Positions 11,884 through 25,989 of a DNA stretch of 64,000 nt are shown in pieces (the first letter of the stretch is position 1; each line of letters begins with the position of its first letter). The stretch lies in assembly GCA_003342815.1 (NCBI GenBank), contig PTEX01000414.1, forward strand, positions 301,997 to 365,996, read 5' to 3'. Below the pieces are notes generated by a model. That model ran no database searches. It was given only the letters and a program-made list of their open reading frames with translations, and was not told where the DNA came from. This stretch comes from Eudromia elegans. Its lineage: Eukaryota; Chordata; Aves; Tinamiformes; Tinamidae. The position numbers and the translations under genes were made by a program.

Positions 11884-14800
11884 TGCCTATTGTAGAAACA
11901 GATTTTCTTATGTTTGGAAGCAAAGCTTAAGTTCTATGTGGAATGACTCAGAGAAAAAACAAGCCATTATGTGCTGCCTGGGCAACTGAGAAAGTCCCTG
12001 TTCTACGAGACAGAACGCTATTTTCTATGGAACAAGAGGTATCAGGTAAAACAAATAGAGAAAAACAGTAAGAAAGGTGAGAAAGATAGAAGAAGACAAG
12101 ACTGGGGGCCAGTCTTCAGGCTATCCAGGCTGATAGACAGACTAGATTTTCAAAAAGATACGAAAAAAAATAACAATTTTTAGTGATGTGAGAAGAAAAG
12201 AAAAAAAGAACCACAATCATCTGTCAAGGCAATGTGAGCCATAAATATGTAAAGTTTATAGTGCTGCAGTCACAAGTAGTGGGGGAGGCACATTGTGGAA
12301 AGAGTTGTGTGGAGCAGAACTCAAATAGCAATGTATTTATCATTCCCTCCATCCAGCTGGCAGGCCACCTTCAGCATAAGCAAAGCACAGTCAAATCCTC
12401 TCTCCCAGTAAACATTCTTATCAAGATCGGACTCGGAACTACATGGCCTAAATCCACACTCCACTGTGAGGAGCTATCAGGAGATTGCTTACTCTGTAAA
12501 CAGTCTGCTTTGCCCTTTTGTTAGTTCTTCAGCCCAAACCTCTATGCTTTCTCATCTTGTCATTCAGTATAAGGGCAGCTGACTGGGCATCCAGAGGGCT
12601 ACCACCCTGTTCTCCAAAATGAAGCATGGAACCTTTAATCTCTCCCTTACAATAATGATTTTCTATATAAAACCCAGTATTTTTTTATGGACATTTTTCA
12701 TGTATTGTCAAACTGATAACCGGTGCTTCCTTATCTGTTTACTATTTTCACTATGCCTTTTGAGCAAAAGTGCTTTACTATTAGGGCTTTTAGCTTATTT
12801 ATTACTGTTCTAGCCATGGATGCATTCATACAATCTGAAAAAAAATCATATCAGTTACCTTTTGATAGACAAGAAAGACTTGATTTCCTGCATAAATATC
12901 AACATAAAGCCCTTCTTCATCCTTTCTTCCCCTTTCCTTTAGCATCCTTTTGAAATTGCAGTGCCAGAACATTATTCCTATACTGTCTCAGCAATTATGT
13001 GTATAGCTTTAAAATCTTTACTCTTTCTCACTGCTTTAAAGTAATTATGACATGGCTATGATGTTGCCCTAGCAACTCCTGTTCTATTACATGGCTAATT
13101 AGGAATTTGCAGAATACATCCTCCATTATTTTGCATTGGTTGTTCCTAAATGCACCGACTCGTATCTGTTTGTTTTACAAATAATTTTGCTTCAGTGGAT
13201 GAATTTGTCTCAATTCACTCAGTCTGATTTTTCTGTTCTCACTATTATTTGCCTTACTATGAGTGTACTGTCATCTGGAAAATTATCTGTTACAATATTA
13301 CCTTCCTGGCCACTGCTAAAAATGTATTGATTCCTCTGGAGCCCAAGGAAATCACCTGTCTGATGATGATTTCTCATTGACTTTGGAAGACAGTAGTCAT
13401 TTCTTAATCTGTTTGTTATATTATAGAACGATAATATATGCATTTTATACTGGGGGAGATTTTAAATCAGTACGACTCTTTTGTAATAAGCCTTACCAAC
13501 GTCTTAAAAAAAGCGAAGTGTATCTCTGCTTATGTGAACTCCTTTTGATGCTTGCAAAGAAGGAAATATCAAGAGAGTGCCTGCAAAAACATATACTAAA
13601 AATTGTTAGAGATAAAACAGAAATTATTATGAAAAAGAGAGCAGTACAGAATAATTTGCGATAAAGATACTCTAGATCTGGAATAACCTGTGGCTGAACA
13701 CTATTTATGGTAGCTTTTTGGTCAGCTAGAGAGGAAAAGGTCAAATCCTATCCAGGTAGTACACCTGTTCTCAGTGTGAAATACATTCATTATCATGTTT
13801 TTCACAGAACTTAAGGAGTATGGTCAGCTTGAAAAAATAAGAGAAGATAAAGGATCTATTGGATCATATCATGGTTACTCTGTAGGCAATATGTCCAAAT
13901 TTCACTTTATGGAAATAGGGTCCAGAAGGAACTTTCAGGGACCCACATGTTTTCTTGTTGTGGAGTCAGAATGTGTGTGAGACAAAAGCTCAATAGCTAT
14001 AAAACACCCCTGTTCCTGATGGCACTGTGTTTATTTCTGCAAGCTAAAGAAAAAAAAAACAAAAAACAAAAAAACCAAAAACAGAGAAGTGCATATGGCA
14101 AAGGTAAGCCATTAGAAAGCAAATAAATCCTTTTAAATGTGGCTGAATGTGAAGAGAATGTGTTACAGAATTCTCCAGGAAGCTTAAGCTTCTGTTCAAG
14201 AATTAGCTGGAAAGGCCCTATCTGAAATGTATCCAGAGAACGCTGAAGGAATGATGGGGTAACAGAGGCCAGTTTCGTTTAGAAGGAACATAAGAAGTAA
14301 TATGAAGATGAAGACACCGAGAAAAATAAAGAATATGCCAGTGGGGAAGATTAATGTAGAAATAAAAATAAATAAAAAAAAATTTCAGTACCAAGTCACA
14401 AAGAAGAAGAATGAATGCCTCTTCACAAAATATTCTGTGTCAAGCATTATTTTTTTTAATATATATGCAGTAAACAGCAGATGTAATTTTTTTTTTCTGC
14501 TGTATATGTCAGGAAAATGGTTAGAGAGTACAAAAACTAGCAGATCTGTCAAATAACTATATTTAATAAGAAAGTGACTTTTTTTTTTTCCTTCTTCTGT
14601 TAAGAAGCACATTCTGCTCTCATTTTATGGATCTATTAAGATTTTCTTTCTTGTACCTGCCAAGGTACAAGCTTAAATCCTGCTGTGTATGCACATTGGC
14701 ATTTGGGTCTAGGGACAACTGAATATAAGGAATCTGCAAAAGATGATTCCAAACTTATTGCCACCTCTGCCCCTCCTGTAGTCTAAATGGACAGTTCTTG

Positions 14801-17800
14801 GAGGACTATTGTGACATCTCTTTCAGGAAACCTCCTGATCCGTTGCTGAGAAATGGAGCTCAGTTTTTAAATTATGAAATAGAACACACTCATAAAGGTG
14901 TGTTGATGATAATTAAAGAAATGTTGTAAATGTCAACGAAACAGCAATGCGATAAAAATAGTCTAGAAGATTAGAAGCTTGAACACAAAGTAGTAAAAGG
15001 GAAAAATGAGATTTCATCTTGAAAACAAGAATTTAAGACATAGTTATCTATTCTAAAATATTCATATTCAGTATGAAAATAAAAAAAAAATTGAAAGAAA
15101 TTAAAAAATGTTGAAAGTCTGTAAAGTATATGTACGAGTAACATGTACATTAATAATAAAAGGATGGCATGCTTTTAAAATACTATAAAGGTACCATTTT
15201 CAGTCATAAAACTCAAACTCTCTCCTCCATCAGAATTTTTTTTTTTTTCTGGTCCTTAAGACCCCTTTCTAGAATAATACAATTTAGACAAAGTTCAGAG
15301 TACAAGATAAAATTCAGTTTCAGGAGACAAGAAGCAATGTCTTCTGAGGAGGTAACTTGAAGAATAAGATTTCATCACAAGTACAAATATTTAGGAGACT
15401 AAATTCCAAGGAGAGAGTGGGATGAATTAAACTGAAATGAAAGCTAACTAGGAGTAATGGACCAAAACTAAGGGAATAAGAATATAAAGTGAATATCATA
15501 AAGATTTTTTTGGTAGAAATATAGCCTTTGGACTAACTTTTGAAGATAGCTGTAGAAGCCAAATTCCATAAGACTGTTAGTGCTCTGAACAAAACAGTCA
15601 TACACTGGCCATGTGATACACTAGATGATTTATTCTAGTGTTCTTTCTTCTCTCTCTCTGATGATTTCAATTTTCATAATTTACTGTCTATTTATGGTAG
15701 AGTTAAAAAAATAAAAATGAAACAACCTTCAATATTACACATTACTCATAGCATTAGGAAGAAATTGAAGAAGATACAGGAGAATAAACTGACGCAGCAA
15801 ACATCCTCATGTATCTCTTTTGATTATAGTTTAAAGAATAAAAGACAGTAATAACAATTCACTTTGATTAAAATTCTAGATACATGCTTACATCAGGAAA
15901 TAATTGATACAAAGTCTCACAACAGGTAAGGCAGTATGGTATTAAAAAGAAAGCAAATGATTTCATGGTCAGTATAAACCACTGAACCTGATATACCACT
16001 ACAGGTGCCTGTTCTTTCTTTCCTCTAGAAACCAACGTCTTAGTATCTTTAGGTCACTCTGTGTTTGTAGTAGTTCTTTTTTTATGTCTACATTTACTGC
16101 CATGTCTGTCTTGAACCCTTTCTCTTTCATATCTACTCTTTCAGTCTCCCTTGGCCACATCTGATCCTTAATCATGTTTCTCCAGTTCCTCACATCTCTT
16201 CTAACACTCTTCCCATAATAACAACAAACTCCCTTCCAAGTTCGTTCTTCCCTTGCTGTTATCCCACTTGCCCTAATTAGAGTTTTGTTCTCCTGAGTGG
16301 ACCTAGTTAACTTGCTGCTTTTCAAAGGCTAATTGGGCAGCCAGAACAAAGGTATGTTACTTGGTCACTGGACTGCTATCAAATTCAATGGGTAATAATT
16401 GAACTTTTTGTGCCTCTCTCTCTGTGGGTTCATTACTTTGGACATCTCTCTTCTTACTTATCTCATCACTTACATTTGTGACACTTACGTGAAACCTTAA
16501 TATCTTTCAGATCTTTATCCTGGGTCTAGTAGTCACTCTCATTTGTCATAAATGGAAAGGCAGATAGATGGAGTGACTGAAAGAATAACAATAAGTAGAT
16601 AATAGAGATAGCATAATAGCTTGCATTTGTATTCCACAGTTTGGGTAAATCACGTTACTATATTAAATTCCATATGATTAAATTAGGTACAATGGACATT
16701 AGGAAAAGAACTTTGTTGTTAGTACGCGCCTAAATAACAGAAATAACCTAAGTAGGGGATAATATAGCTTCAAGGCTCCATGAGCCATTTAGGAAGAAAG
16801 CTTTTCAAAATGATCAGTTTCTACTGCAGAGGTTAATACATGGAAGATGATACATCATCTCACCTCAAACCTTTTAAACAGTGAATCCTATCACTGGCAT
16901 CCAGGTGTTCCCTTCAGATGAAAGGTTTATCAGTGGGTGGACTAAGTCATAAGAGCAGCACTTCAAAGTATGTATGTATGTGTGTGTAGGTGCATGTCTC
17001 CACATTTGGGTTATGACATAAAAGGGCCCTTTGTGCTTGCTCAGTTTACGGAGGTGTCTCTTGTACCATAATCTTAGTCAAAAAGACGTAAAGTCTTTTG
17101 TGACAAGCTCTCTTAAAACATAGATATTAAATGCATATGAATCATTCTGTATCATTATATAATTTAAGCAGAATATCAGTCTAGGCTACAAAGGCTTTGT
17201 GTGTGTGTATATTTTTTTTTTCTCAAGATTATGTTTGTTTTACCAGAATAACACTGTGAATAATTTTTTTTTTTTTTTGTCTATGCAGATTATTACTTAT
17301 AGTGTAGTTCATTCTTCTGGTGTCAAAGAGACACGGATCATGAAAAACTTATTTGATGCACACAGAGATATTGCCAACATGCATTCCTGTAGGAATTCCA
17401 CTGTAATGCAACATCAGGCATTCCATTAAATTGTAATATTTTGTATTGTATTAAATAGAATTAATGATGGTGTTCATATAATTACTTATATCCACTGCTG
17501 CTGTGGGTTTGTGGGAGTCTGAGTTCTTTCTAGTTAAAACAGCTGCAAAAGAAGAGTTATTTCTTATTCCAAACTTAAAATCTGATTCCCCAAGAATTAC
17601 TTCTAATAAAATTGCTGCAGTGTCATCTATATTAAATTCTGTTGTCGGAAAAACAATATGCTCTATGAATTAGAAGATACAATTTGCTATAATAGATAAT
17701 GTATTGATAAGTTCTGTTTGAAATTTTTTCTTCACTTGTGGGCTGTTAAAACTATTATATTGCAGTATTCCATTTTATTTGACTACTGTAAGATTAATGA

Positions 17801-18380
17801 TCATATCACTGTGTTAATAAAAAATTGCTGATTTTAATTGTGTCTGGTCTTTTAAAAACTTAATCTTAAATACAGGTCAATATTCAGTTCAACTGAAAAC
17901 AACATTCTTGGATACTCTATTGAGTCAAATTTGTTCCTGCTAATTCTGACAGCAGACACTTTTTTGAAACAGTGGAGTTAACAATATAGGCTCCATAGCA
18001 ACACCTACAGAAGCAACGTATTAAAAGAAATCTTGCTAGGATGTAATTCCTTTTGTAATTATTTCCTCTATATATTTTCACATGGGAACAATGTATTAAT
18101 TTCCCCAATGCAAAACAGAACATTTGGTTGTGAGTATACAGGGTCTTCCCAGAAAGTATAACTCTAAAGGAATTGATTAGGACCCTTGAGTACTTTAGGG
18201 TTCTTAAGCCCAACACAACTCTTCCCATTAACTTACTAATAAAAGAAAGACAATTGACTAATTCTTCAACAGATTTCTTGAAGAAATACCTGAAGAATTG
18301 GGTGGAAAGGATAAAATGTCTTCCTCACAGCACATACCAGTTTATCATCTAGAAGTCTATCACAAGGAAACTGTAAGAAA

Positions 18381-18792
18381 ATCATAGAATCACAGAATCA
18401 TAGAATGCTTAAGGATGGAAGGGACGTCTAGAGGTTATCTAGTCCAACCCTCCTGCACACGCAGAGTCCCCTAGAGCACGTGGCACAGGGTGGTGTCCAA
18501 GAGGGTTTTGAAGATCTCCAGAGAAGGAGACTCCACCACCTCTCTGAGAGCCTGTTCCAGGGCTCTGTCACCCTCACTGTTAAGAAATTCTTTCTTAAGT
18601 TCCTGTATACTTTTGATGTTTCAGTTTGTGGCCATTTCCTCTAGTCCTATGTCCTCTAGTCCTGACCACCACTGAGAAGAGGCTGGCCCCATCCTCCTCT
18701 CTTAAGTTACTTATAGACACATTGATCAGATCCGCTCTCAGCCTTCTCTTCCTCAGGCTGAACAGGCCCAGCTCTCGCAGTCTTTCCTCATT
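18381..18792 (-). mobile_element. CR1 LINE fragment (3' end)
   Basis: A CR1 copy on the minus strand of about 410 bp. Its 3' terminus lies at 18381 and shows three ATTCTRTG-type octamers (seen on + as 'catagaatcacagaatcatagaatg'), one more than most copies here. The antisense of 'cttccatcctta', the UTR, and the coding tail (antisense of [10 protein letters not shown]..., [11 protein letters not shown]) follow. It is truncated near 18792, where similarity to CR1 ends abruptly. Several substitutions relative to other copies and no usable frame mark it as a decayed insertion. Confidence 0.93.
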
Positions 18793-21700
18793 ACTATTAT
18801 CAAGGATTTGATTACCATCTGATGTCACATTTATGTTCTGTCTGCTTGTCTTCACTGGGCTGAAGTATACTTATTCTCATTGTGCTAAGGGTTAAGAAGC
18901 TTAATAAAGAAGGGATCAAAGATATTGTTTTAGCAGACATGTATTGCTTGATTGCATGGTACTGAATATGAAGCTAACATTTACATTATTACTTGGTGTA
19001 AGGGTGATTTCATTTAACATCAGCCTCATTCTCTGAGCTGTAACATGGCTACAGCTTTCAGCAATCAACATTTCTGTAAGCCTGAGACTGCCTAAGGGTT
19101 GTAAATTCTTTCAGCAGTGAGGAGTTCTCTGAAGAACAGCAGCGAGTTTCTCTGAAAAAACAAATTAAAAAGAAGATATTAATTCTTCATTCTTGGAAAT
19201 TCTTCCTCCATTTTAATATTTGCTCTATTAAAAAAATCAATTGTTATACTTTATTTTGTCTACTGTCTTTCAATTTCTATTTAGCGATCACCATTTTTTA
19301 GATTTAGTTAATAACACTTTTTCATCCTGTAACAAATTTTTTTTTTAAATATTCTTTTTGATTGATAGCTTCCTGTTTCCAAGCCTGACAGTTCTTTCTC
19401 CCAGCTAGAAAGCATCCTATATCCTCCTTTTCATCAAAACATTGGAGAACCTTTAGGTCACTTAAATAGAAAAGAAAAAGAAGTTATCTTTCTTCAGAAG
19501 TAGAATTTTGAGGGTTTTTTTCCTTGCAAAAGAACAAGGAAAACAGATAGAGAAAAAGTAGTTTTGTAGTAAACTACTGCTCAGAAATAGGGTGGGATGA
19601 GAGGTCAGAAGTTTGACAGGATAAATAATCATTCTTCTTAAATGGACAGTGTCAGTCAGCAGGACTCGAGAAAGAAGATCTGTAACAGAGGAAAGGAAAA
19701 CATGTCTGTAAGAATGGTTGCTTGTTTTTCTGATAGTATTTTGCCTCTCTGCTACCTAGATGAATCCTCAGTGTTGTTAATTTGCTATCAACCACTAAAT
19801 CTGTTGACAGTGATAGTACTGACAATAACACTGATCAATGCATGATTAGTCCTCTATTTTTCTTCTTTTTTCTTTGGGATTTTCTGTTACTCCAATTTGA
19901 TGTTTTTCTTTTTTGAATACTTGAGGTACTAATGATTCCTGTCTCAGCAATCCTACTTCTGTGTGTAATTTTACTTTTCATATATTTCTGCAGACTTTCT
20001 CACAGCATTTTCTCACAACTCAGAAACTTCCTCAGAAGTTTGAGTCAGTGTACAGCTGTGCCATTTCAATGTGAGGCTTTGGATCCTTCAAATACAGACA
20101 TCCTTGCTCCAAAGAGAAGATGAAGTAGAGAGATGGTCACAGAAAGGGTTGAGAGAGACAGGATTACAGAAGATCTGTTAAACAGAAGCTGAATGTGATA
20201 ATTTCTCAGATCCAGACAGTGAATTCTGCTGTTCCTCACTGAAAAAGTGCTCTCCGTCAGAGTGCTTCTTGGATGTATCGCTGGAAGACAGAGAATAAAA
20301 GTTGATTGTGCAGCCAAGTTTGACTTTTAGAGTGAAATAATTCAGTATCCTACACAGCTGGAAAGAAAACCTTCATTTCCCTGACACACAGATAGGAATA
20401 TCAGCTCACCTAGCTAGCTAGCTAGGCCTGGATGTGAAATCGTACAAACTTGCTTATATATATATATCTGACATGGCTGCTGCCTCATCTGGCTTGTATG
20501 AAAAAGATTATTGAAGTGAGTTCTGCTTATTTTCTAATTCTATGAATTAGTTTCTTTCTGTTTATTGAGAGGTACAAAATCAGCATCTAGATTTATAGGA
20601 GGAGAAAAACTCAATAACATTTATATAATGATTTAAAACTGTTTATACACTTTCAAGCTTACAAAGCCAAGAGAGGGCAAAGAATCTATTTCATTTAACA
20701 ATATATACAGCTATCTTGTATTTGGTGCTGCCATATTGGGAATTATATTGTTAACTGATAGAGCTCCCCATCAGAGAGAAAGACACTGAGAAAGGGATAC
20801 TGCAGAAGCATATGTTCTCTTAAAGTAGTTAATACTGCCTGACTGTAAAGATAAAGGGGATCTCTGTCAAGCAGCTGGAGCTAGAAACCGATTAAAGAAC
20901 ACGACATCATTCTTCCCAACTTTCCCATTGTGAAGGTTAGAGTTTCTGAGTGCTTATACAGGAGCTTATACAGAAACACTTTTTTTTTTTTTTCTTTTTA
21001 TTCTTCCTCCAGGATAGATAGATTGAAGCACTTATGTCATTCGTCTTCACAAAAAGGAGGACTCTATGAGTGAAGGGAAGTATGCTGGCTCCTTTCCTGG
21101 CATAGGAAATCAATAGTGGTGTCCGGAACCTTACAGTAATCTCCCATGTGCTATCTCCTAATAGCTTACTTACAAACTCTTTAAAGCAGCTGTGATGAGG
21201 GTAGTCTGATAGCCATACTGCATCTGAAGTGTGCTAAGAACATGCAACTGGATTTTTGAAACCTTTGTGCAGTTACCAGACCACAAGTTCAAATCAATCT
21301 GTGACCAAAGTGATGCCAAACATTATTTAATTGATTACCTATTTATATGAGCAAATGCACTAAAATTACACCCTTGTATTTTAGTATGCTGAAAAAACCC
21401 ATTAAAATTACAAAGAACATATTTCTTTGTAAGTATTTTCCATGTTTATTCATAAATGGATTTCAAGATAAAAAGAGTGATTTTCTTATACTGGCCAGAC
21501 CAGGAACAAGAAAAGCTGATTTTGTGCATATTTAAAAATAGCTGCAGTATACATTTTATGTAGCTAGTATTTGATTATTATAATTGTGTTCAGATCTGGG
21601 CTGGGCAGCATGAGGTGAATACAGGAGAGCAATTTATTTGATAATACGGTATCTAAGAGACCAAATAAGTTTTATACCGTTTGTGAAGCCTGAATTAAAT

Positions 21701-22159
21701 ATAGGATTTTTTTAAGAAAGGAGGTTATCTGCCATCCCTTTAAAATCTTCTCCATGGACAAATAAAAAATTGTCCTAAATATAAATTTGAAACAAGTTAA
21801 AATTTATCTATCAGTTTACAGTTTGGACCCTTTCATCTTCAAAGAGTGTTGAGAGTGGTGATCTTTTTGACTAGATCTGTTGTCATAGAGTTTTCTTTTC
21901 ACTTATTATTAGACACACCCTTCGCTGAATATGCAGAATGATAAAGATATATGGTATCTTGAAGTACGGATTTTATCCCTATTCAAAATATTATAAATGT
22001 CTGGAATACTGCAAATTTATTATTTTATTTAGAATTGTTAAATATTCTGAATTATATGCATCTGATGAACCCTTTTCCAATCTGGCATAAAGGAAAAAAA
22101 CAAAAAATCCAAATCCATAACTTTTATTTCTGATATCACCTCAACCATTTGAAAAACAT
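18793..22159. other. AT-rich intergenic DNA, no gene recognised
   Basis: No exon, RNA gene or clear mobile element is seen. Small simple repeats are present: (CTAG)n at 20410-20425 and (TA)n at 20456-20467. Open frames of 60-85 codons near 19640-20317 overlap on opposite strands and look like chance. Confidence 0.55.
20410..20425. repeat. (CTAG)4 microsatellite
   Basis: Four units of the self-complementary CTAG tetranucleotide. A short (TA)6 run follows at 20456-20467. Confidence 0.85.
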
Positions 22160-22420
22160 ACAGGTGGAAGGCAGGAAGGTACTGCAAAAGATTAACTAAT
22201 CCAACCCCTTGCTTTTATTCTGCATCCATACAATTACTATCAGAAACATTTGACTGATCTTCTTTTAAAAATATTCATGAAACAAGACTAAGATGCACTC
22301 TGCCAGTATTTTGCTACTTTTTCCATCACAGAGTTCTCTTTTTTTCTGGATCATTCTGTAAGCCTTCACTACTACCTCTCATCAGAACATATGCTTTGTC
22401 AGCCTTCGTGCTGAAGAGGT
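22160..22420 (-). mobile_element. Possible very old CR1-like 3' fragment
   Basis: On the plus strand, 'ggtggaaggcaggaaggtac' and 'ctaatccaaccccttgc' lie in the order and spacing of an antisense CR1 3' UTR (ggttggaagggacc ... agtccaaccccctgc). Downstream, 'ttccatcacagagttctc' and 'gtaagccttcac' are weakly compatible with the older CR1/L3-like coding tail. The octamer end is not preserved. Similarity is low enough that chance cannot be excluded; a RepeatMasker search with sauropsid libraries would settle it. Confidence 0.42.
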
Positions 22421-23206
22421 ACAGCTATGCTACCCATGCACTAATATCTGATTTAGAATAATATGAGAATGGGAATGAGAATTTCTGTCAGAGTAAGAGA
22501 ATTCATAACCAGATAGCCCCATGAGGGATTCACCTGACTGAGCGTATCTTGTCTGCTACTTAAAAATGCCCTAATATTTTATGAGACCTCTGCAGATACT
22601 CAAAAGCTAAAACGCAGAAATTGAGAAAAGCCTGTAGCTTTCTGAATGGCAACCGGGGACCAGGCAAGATATCATGGGGTGCATAAAATGCCCAGAGAGT
22701 AATTTTCAGAGAACTAAAAATGTATAATATTGTCGCTGTATGAGGGGGAGAATCTAAGTTAATGAGAGGTATCTATTTTTTTCATGAATTTAGACTATAC
22801 AGACTGTATTGTTAATCACCATTAGTTATAGTAGAAACCTAGATGCTTAGACCAGTCATAGATAAGCATATTCTATTTATTTAAATTTAGGTGTGATTTA
22901 GATGAATCCCACCCTAAACGTCCAAATACCAATCTCATAGATAGATGTTAGTGAGTGTGTAAAATCATCTAGCTCTTAACACTGCTGTCTAAGACACAAC
23001 TTTAGTGTACATCTCAAAGCAGATTCTTCAGCTATGGAGTTTATTTCTTATATTACAGGACTCTTTACCATATGAATGCCCAAAGAACGCCAAAGGTAGC
23101 AATAGCCCATATTAATGGTAACTGAGAGTGAATATTCTCAGTGGTGCAGTGGCAAAACAAAGGCTAATAAATAAATAAACTAATAACTAATAAATAAACT
23201 AAAGCA
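22421..23206. other. AT-rich intergenic DNA with (TAAA)n tract
   Basis: Nothing gene-like is seen. An imperfect (TAAA/TAA)n tract at about 23166-23202 abuts the 5' end of the next CR1 fragment. Confidence 0.55.
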
Positions 23207-23433
23207 CAGGAGTTTTATCTCCATATAAGGAGGAGCTTCTTTCCTGTGAGGGTAACAGAGCCCTGGCACAGGCTACAACAGAGAGGTTGTGGAGTCTCCT
23301 TCTCTGGAGATCTTCCAAACCCACTTGGACGCCACCCTGTGCCATGTGTTCCAGGGGTCCCCGCAGGAGCAGGGGGGTTGGACTAGATGATCTCCAGAGA
23401 TCCCTTCCAACCTCAGCCATTCTGGGATTCTGT
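23207..23433 (+). mobile_element. CR1 LINE fragment (3' end)
   Basis: About 227 bp in the plus orientation: the last part of the coding region (antisense to the usual LPREVVESPSLEIF order, with 'gtggagtctccttctctgga'), the stop and UTR, then 'gatccc' and 'cttccaacctcagccattctg' leading to 'gattctgt' at the 3' end. The insertion is strongly 5'-truncated next to an AT-rich (TAAA)n tract. A small coding difference ('aggctacaacagagagg' where others read 'aggctgcccagagagg') shows decay. Confidence 0.93.
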
Positions 23434-25989
23434 AATATAGGTAATGTTTTCAGTTAGTCTCCAACTAGACCATGAAAAAACAGTATTCAAAGTCGTCTTT
23501 GGTTGGAAAGGAACATGAGCATAGATGTAGACTTTCTGAAGCAAGTTCCTAAATGTTGTTGATGGGAAATTCAACCATTTCCATCTGAAAATAAATAAAT
23601 AAACTACCTACGATTTACATGCCTTGAGATAGGAAATGTGGAACTAAATGATTGCTACACATCATCTCAAATAAAAATATAACTACGAAAATAATAAAGC
23701 CCAGTCTATTGAGCCTTTTGAACAGTTCAAAAACCAAAACTGAATTAAACCATTCCATGAGTCGAGTCCTACATATCCCTTTACAGGCACTTAAGAAGTG
23801 AAACGACAAGCAAGTCAGTTCTGTGTTCTTTCAGCAACAGTTTTCTGCCTTTATGTATTATTAATGTACATAATATATCCTGTAAATATCTTTTATAAGG
23901 ATCTTTAACTTTAATTAAAGTTTTATGTTCTTTTCAACTTGAATTCCATTTTTTTCTTTCTTAACCTGTTGAAATTAGTCATATTGTTGTATATAGTCAT
24001 ATAGTGTCAGGAACTAGGGAAGTTTTTGTTCACTTTTCAGTGACTGACAAAGAAATAGTTAAAATAATACTTCTGGTTATGAGATTTAAAGATGTTTCTT
24101 GGTAGTTTCATGTTGAATTTAAGAGATAACTTGGCTAGAGCCAGAGGCAGACATGTCTGACAATAGGGATCATGCAATGACAGAGCATTTCCCATCAGGT
24201 GAAATGTGTGTGGCACATGTGGAAAGAGCAGCAGGAGAATGAGAATGCTACAGTGCTCTTGATTGCTCCCCACCCTTTGTCAAGAGCTCTCTCTCTGTTG
24301 CATATAGGCTACTCCATATCCAGCCTGCATACAAATGACTACATATACTTACTTCTGAGAAATAGCTTAATATCATAAAATGACTTGATTGCCTCTAAAT
24401 GTTTTCTAGCTTTCTTTTTCTGAATGGGTAGAGGATATAATAGCTTTGGTATATGTCAGCCACCTGTTTATTCTTACATGTAACTGTATATGATTATATT
24501 TTATTTGGAAACTCCATATGCTTTTTATATCATTTAATTATCACAAAAGATCTCTGGATAATGTGGAGGCAGCTAGTAGCAAAGGGGAAAATCATTAAAA
24601 AATTCTCAAATACAACATTAACTAAGCAACAGGAAATAATTATTAAACCAGCAAAAATGTTCAAGTTAGTCAAAATGTTATAGCTAGAAGTGTCATCGTC
24701 ATCTTTTCTAAAAACTAGTGAAGTAAATATTTTCTGACAATGTATATGTTAAATAAAGATGATTGTGTCAAGTATAGCAGTTTAAAGAAATGTTTAATAT
24801 TATTTTTCAGTTTAATAAAGCAAAGCTATACTATATACCAATAGCAAGCCCTTCTCTTCTTCCTAAATATTAGATTGCTATACTTCTTGCCAATCTGACT
24901 GCAACTTCTTTACATGGGACTGATTAATTTAACAAATATTTTCAAATTGATCTCTGAAGCCATGGAATTCTGTAGAAAAAAATCAAGACACAAAAATATG
25001 CAGGGACAAATTATGGATGAATACAAGAAGTAGAAAAGTTACCTGCAAGCTGTGTATGTATGATGGATAGTAGAACTTCTTCCTAAGGGAAGAAATATAA
25101 CTTCAGTTATTTCCAGCCTGGACTTGCTTCTTACAGGCTTGTAGATAAGAGATCGTCTTTGCCAAGGGACTTTATCAAGGAATTTAAATTGCTGCAGAAT
25201 AGGGGAGTTCTATTTAATTCAAAAGCTGTTCATGATTTCTGTCTTTTCTGTGAGATAACTCTTTGGTCCAGTCTTCTGTATTTGAGTATATGCACTAGGG
25301 AAATATCTTTTTCTATATAACATCATTATGGCTTTGTATGTTTATATATTCATAGATATTCATCATGGTAGCAATTTAGATTCATATTTTGCATTTTTTC
25401 CTGTTGGGAATATTAAAAGTTTATTATACTTTCTGGATCTCAATCATAATGATGTGTGATAAAAAAAAGTTACTGTAAAAGAAACCGTAAGATTTCTTTT
25501 TCAGTAAAGTTTTGAAACATGAAAAAGGACTTCACCAAACTGTCCGGTGAGGATTGCAGAAAATTTTTTACAAGAGTTATAATGATTCCCATCCCTTTGA
25601 GGTACGTAAGCATATAAAGATTAAGCTCTCAAAATATAATTCTAGGAAAAAATATACTTTTCACACTGACTTATTTACTATCAAATATTTCTTCTGGATT
25701 TTGTATGTCAAGCATACTGTTTAAAGTTGAACTGCTCAGGTCAGAACATAAAGGGGAATTAGAAGCACTTTTTTGTACAAAAATACTACCCAGTTTTGTG
25801 TGTAGCAGAGTGAATGCATTACTGATGGGTATCTCTAGTTTCATCTTTTCTTGCTAATTTTGCATTTTTAAAATTGTTTTCAATTTTAAAATATTAATTG
25901 GGAATGTCATGGAAATGGAATAAAGCCTCAATCTCTAGTTTTGGCTTCTGACATCTATCATCTGGTATGGCTGTGGATATACCCAGTTT
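23434..25989. other. AT-rich intergenic DNA, no gene recognised
   Basis: No recognisable exon, RNA gene or repeat family. Open frames reach only about 78 codons. Homopolymer A and T runs are the only low-complexity sequence. Confidence 0.55.

Larger units (their letters stand above)
4661..18380. other. Long AT-rich intergenic stretch, no gene recognised
   Basis: About 13.7 kb without a recognisable exon, CR1 3' end or LTR. It contains the assembly gap at 6880-6905, a T20 run at 6599-6618, and small microsatellites at 7213-7233 and 9072-9091. It also holds a 13-bp tandem pair at 10877-10902, a T11A13 junction with a nearby palindrome at 11840-11883, and A-rich tracts near 11497-11519 and 14048-14080. 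The longest frame is about 108 codons on the minus strand at 15999-16325; it resembles no family I know and is treated as chance. Confidence 0.55.

Noticed and set aside
15999-16325. 108-codon minus-strand frame with charged composition
   Set aside because: No family resemblance. It lies opposite a pyrimidine-rich stretch that biases the antisense towards Lys/Arg/Glu codons; no supporting splice or start context.
18130-18175. 'acagggtcttcccagaaagt' resembling a mariner-type inverted terminal end
   Set aside because: No matching inverted repeat, TA duplication or transposase remnant was found in the surrounding kilobases.
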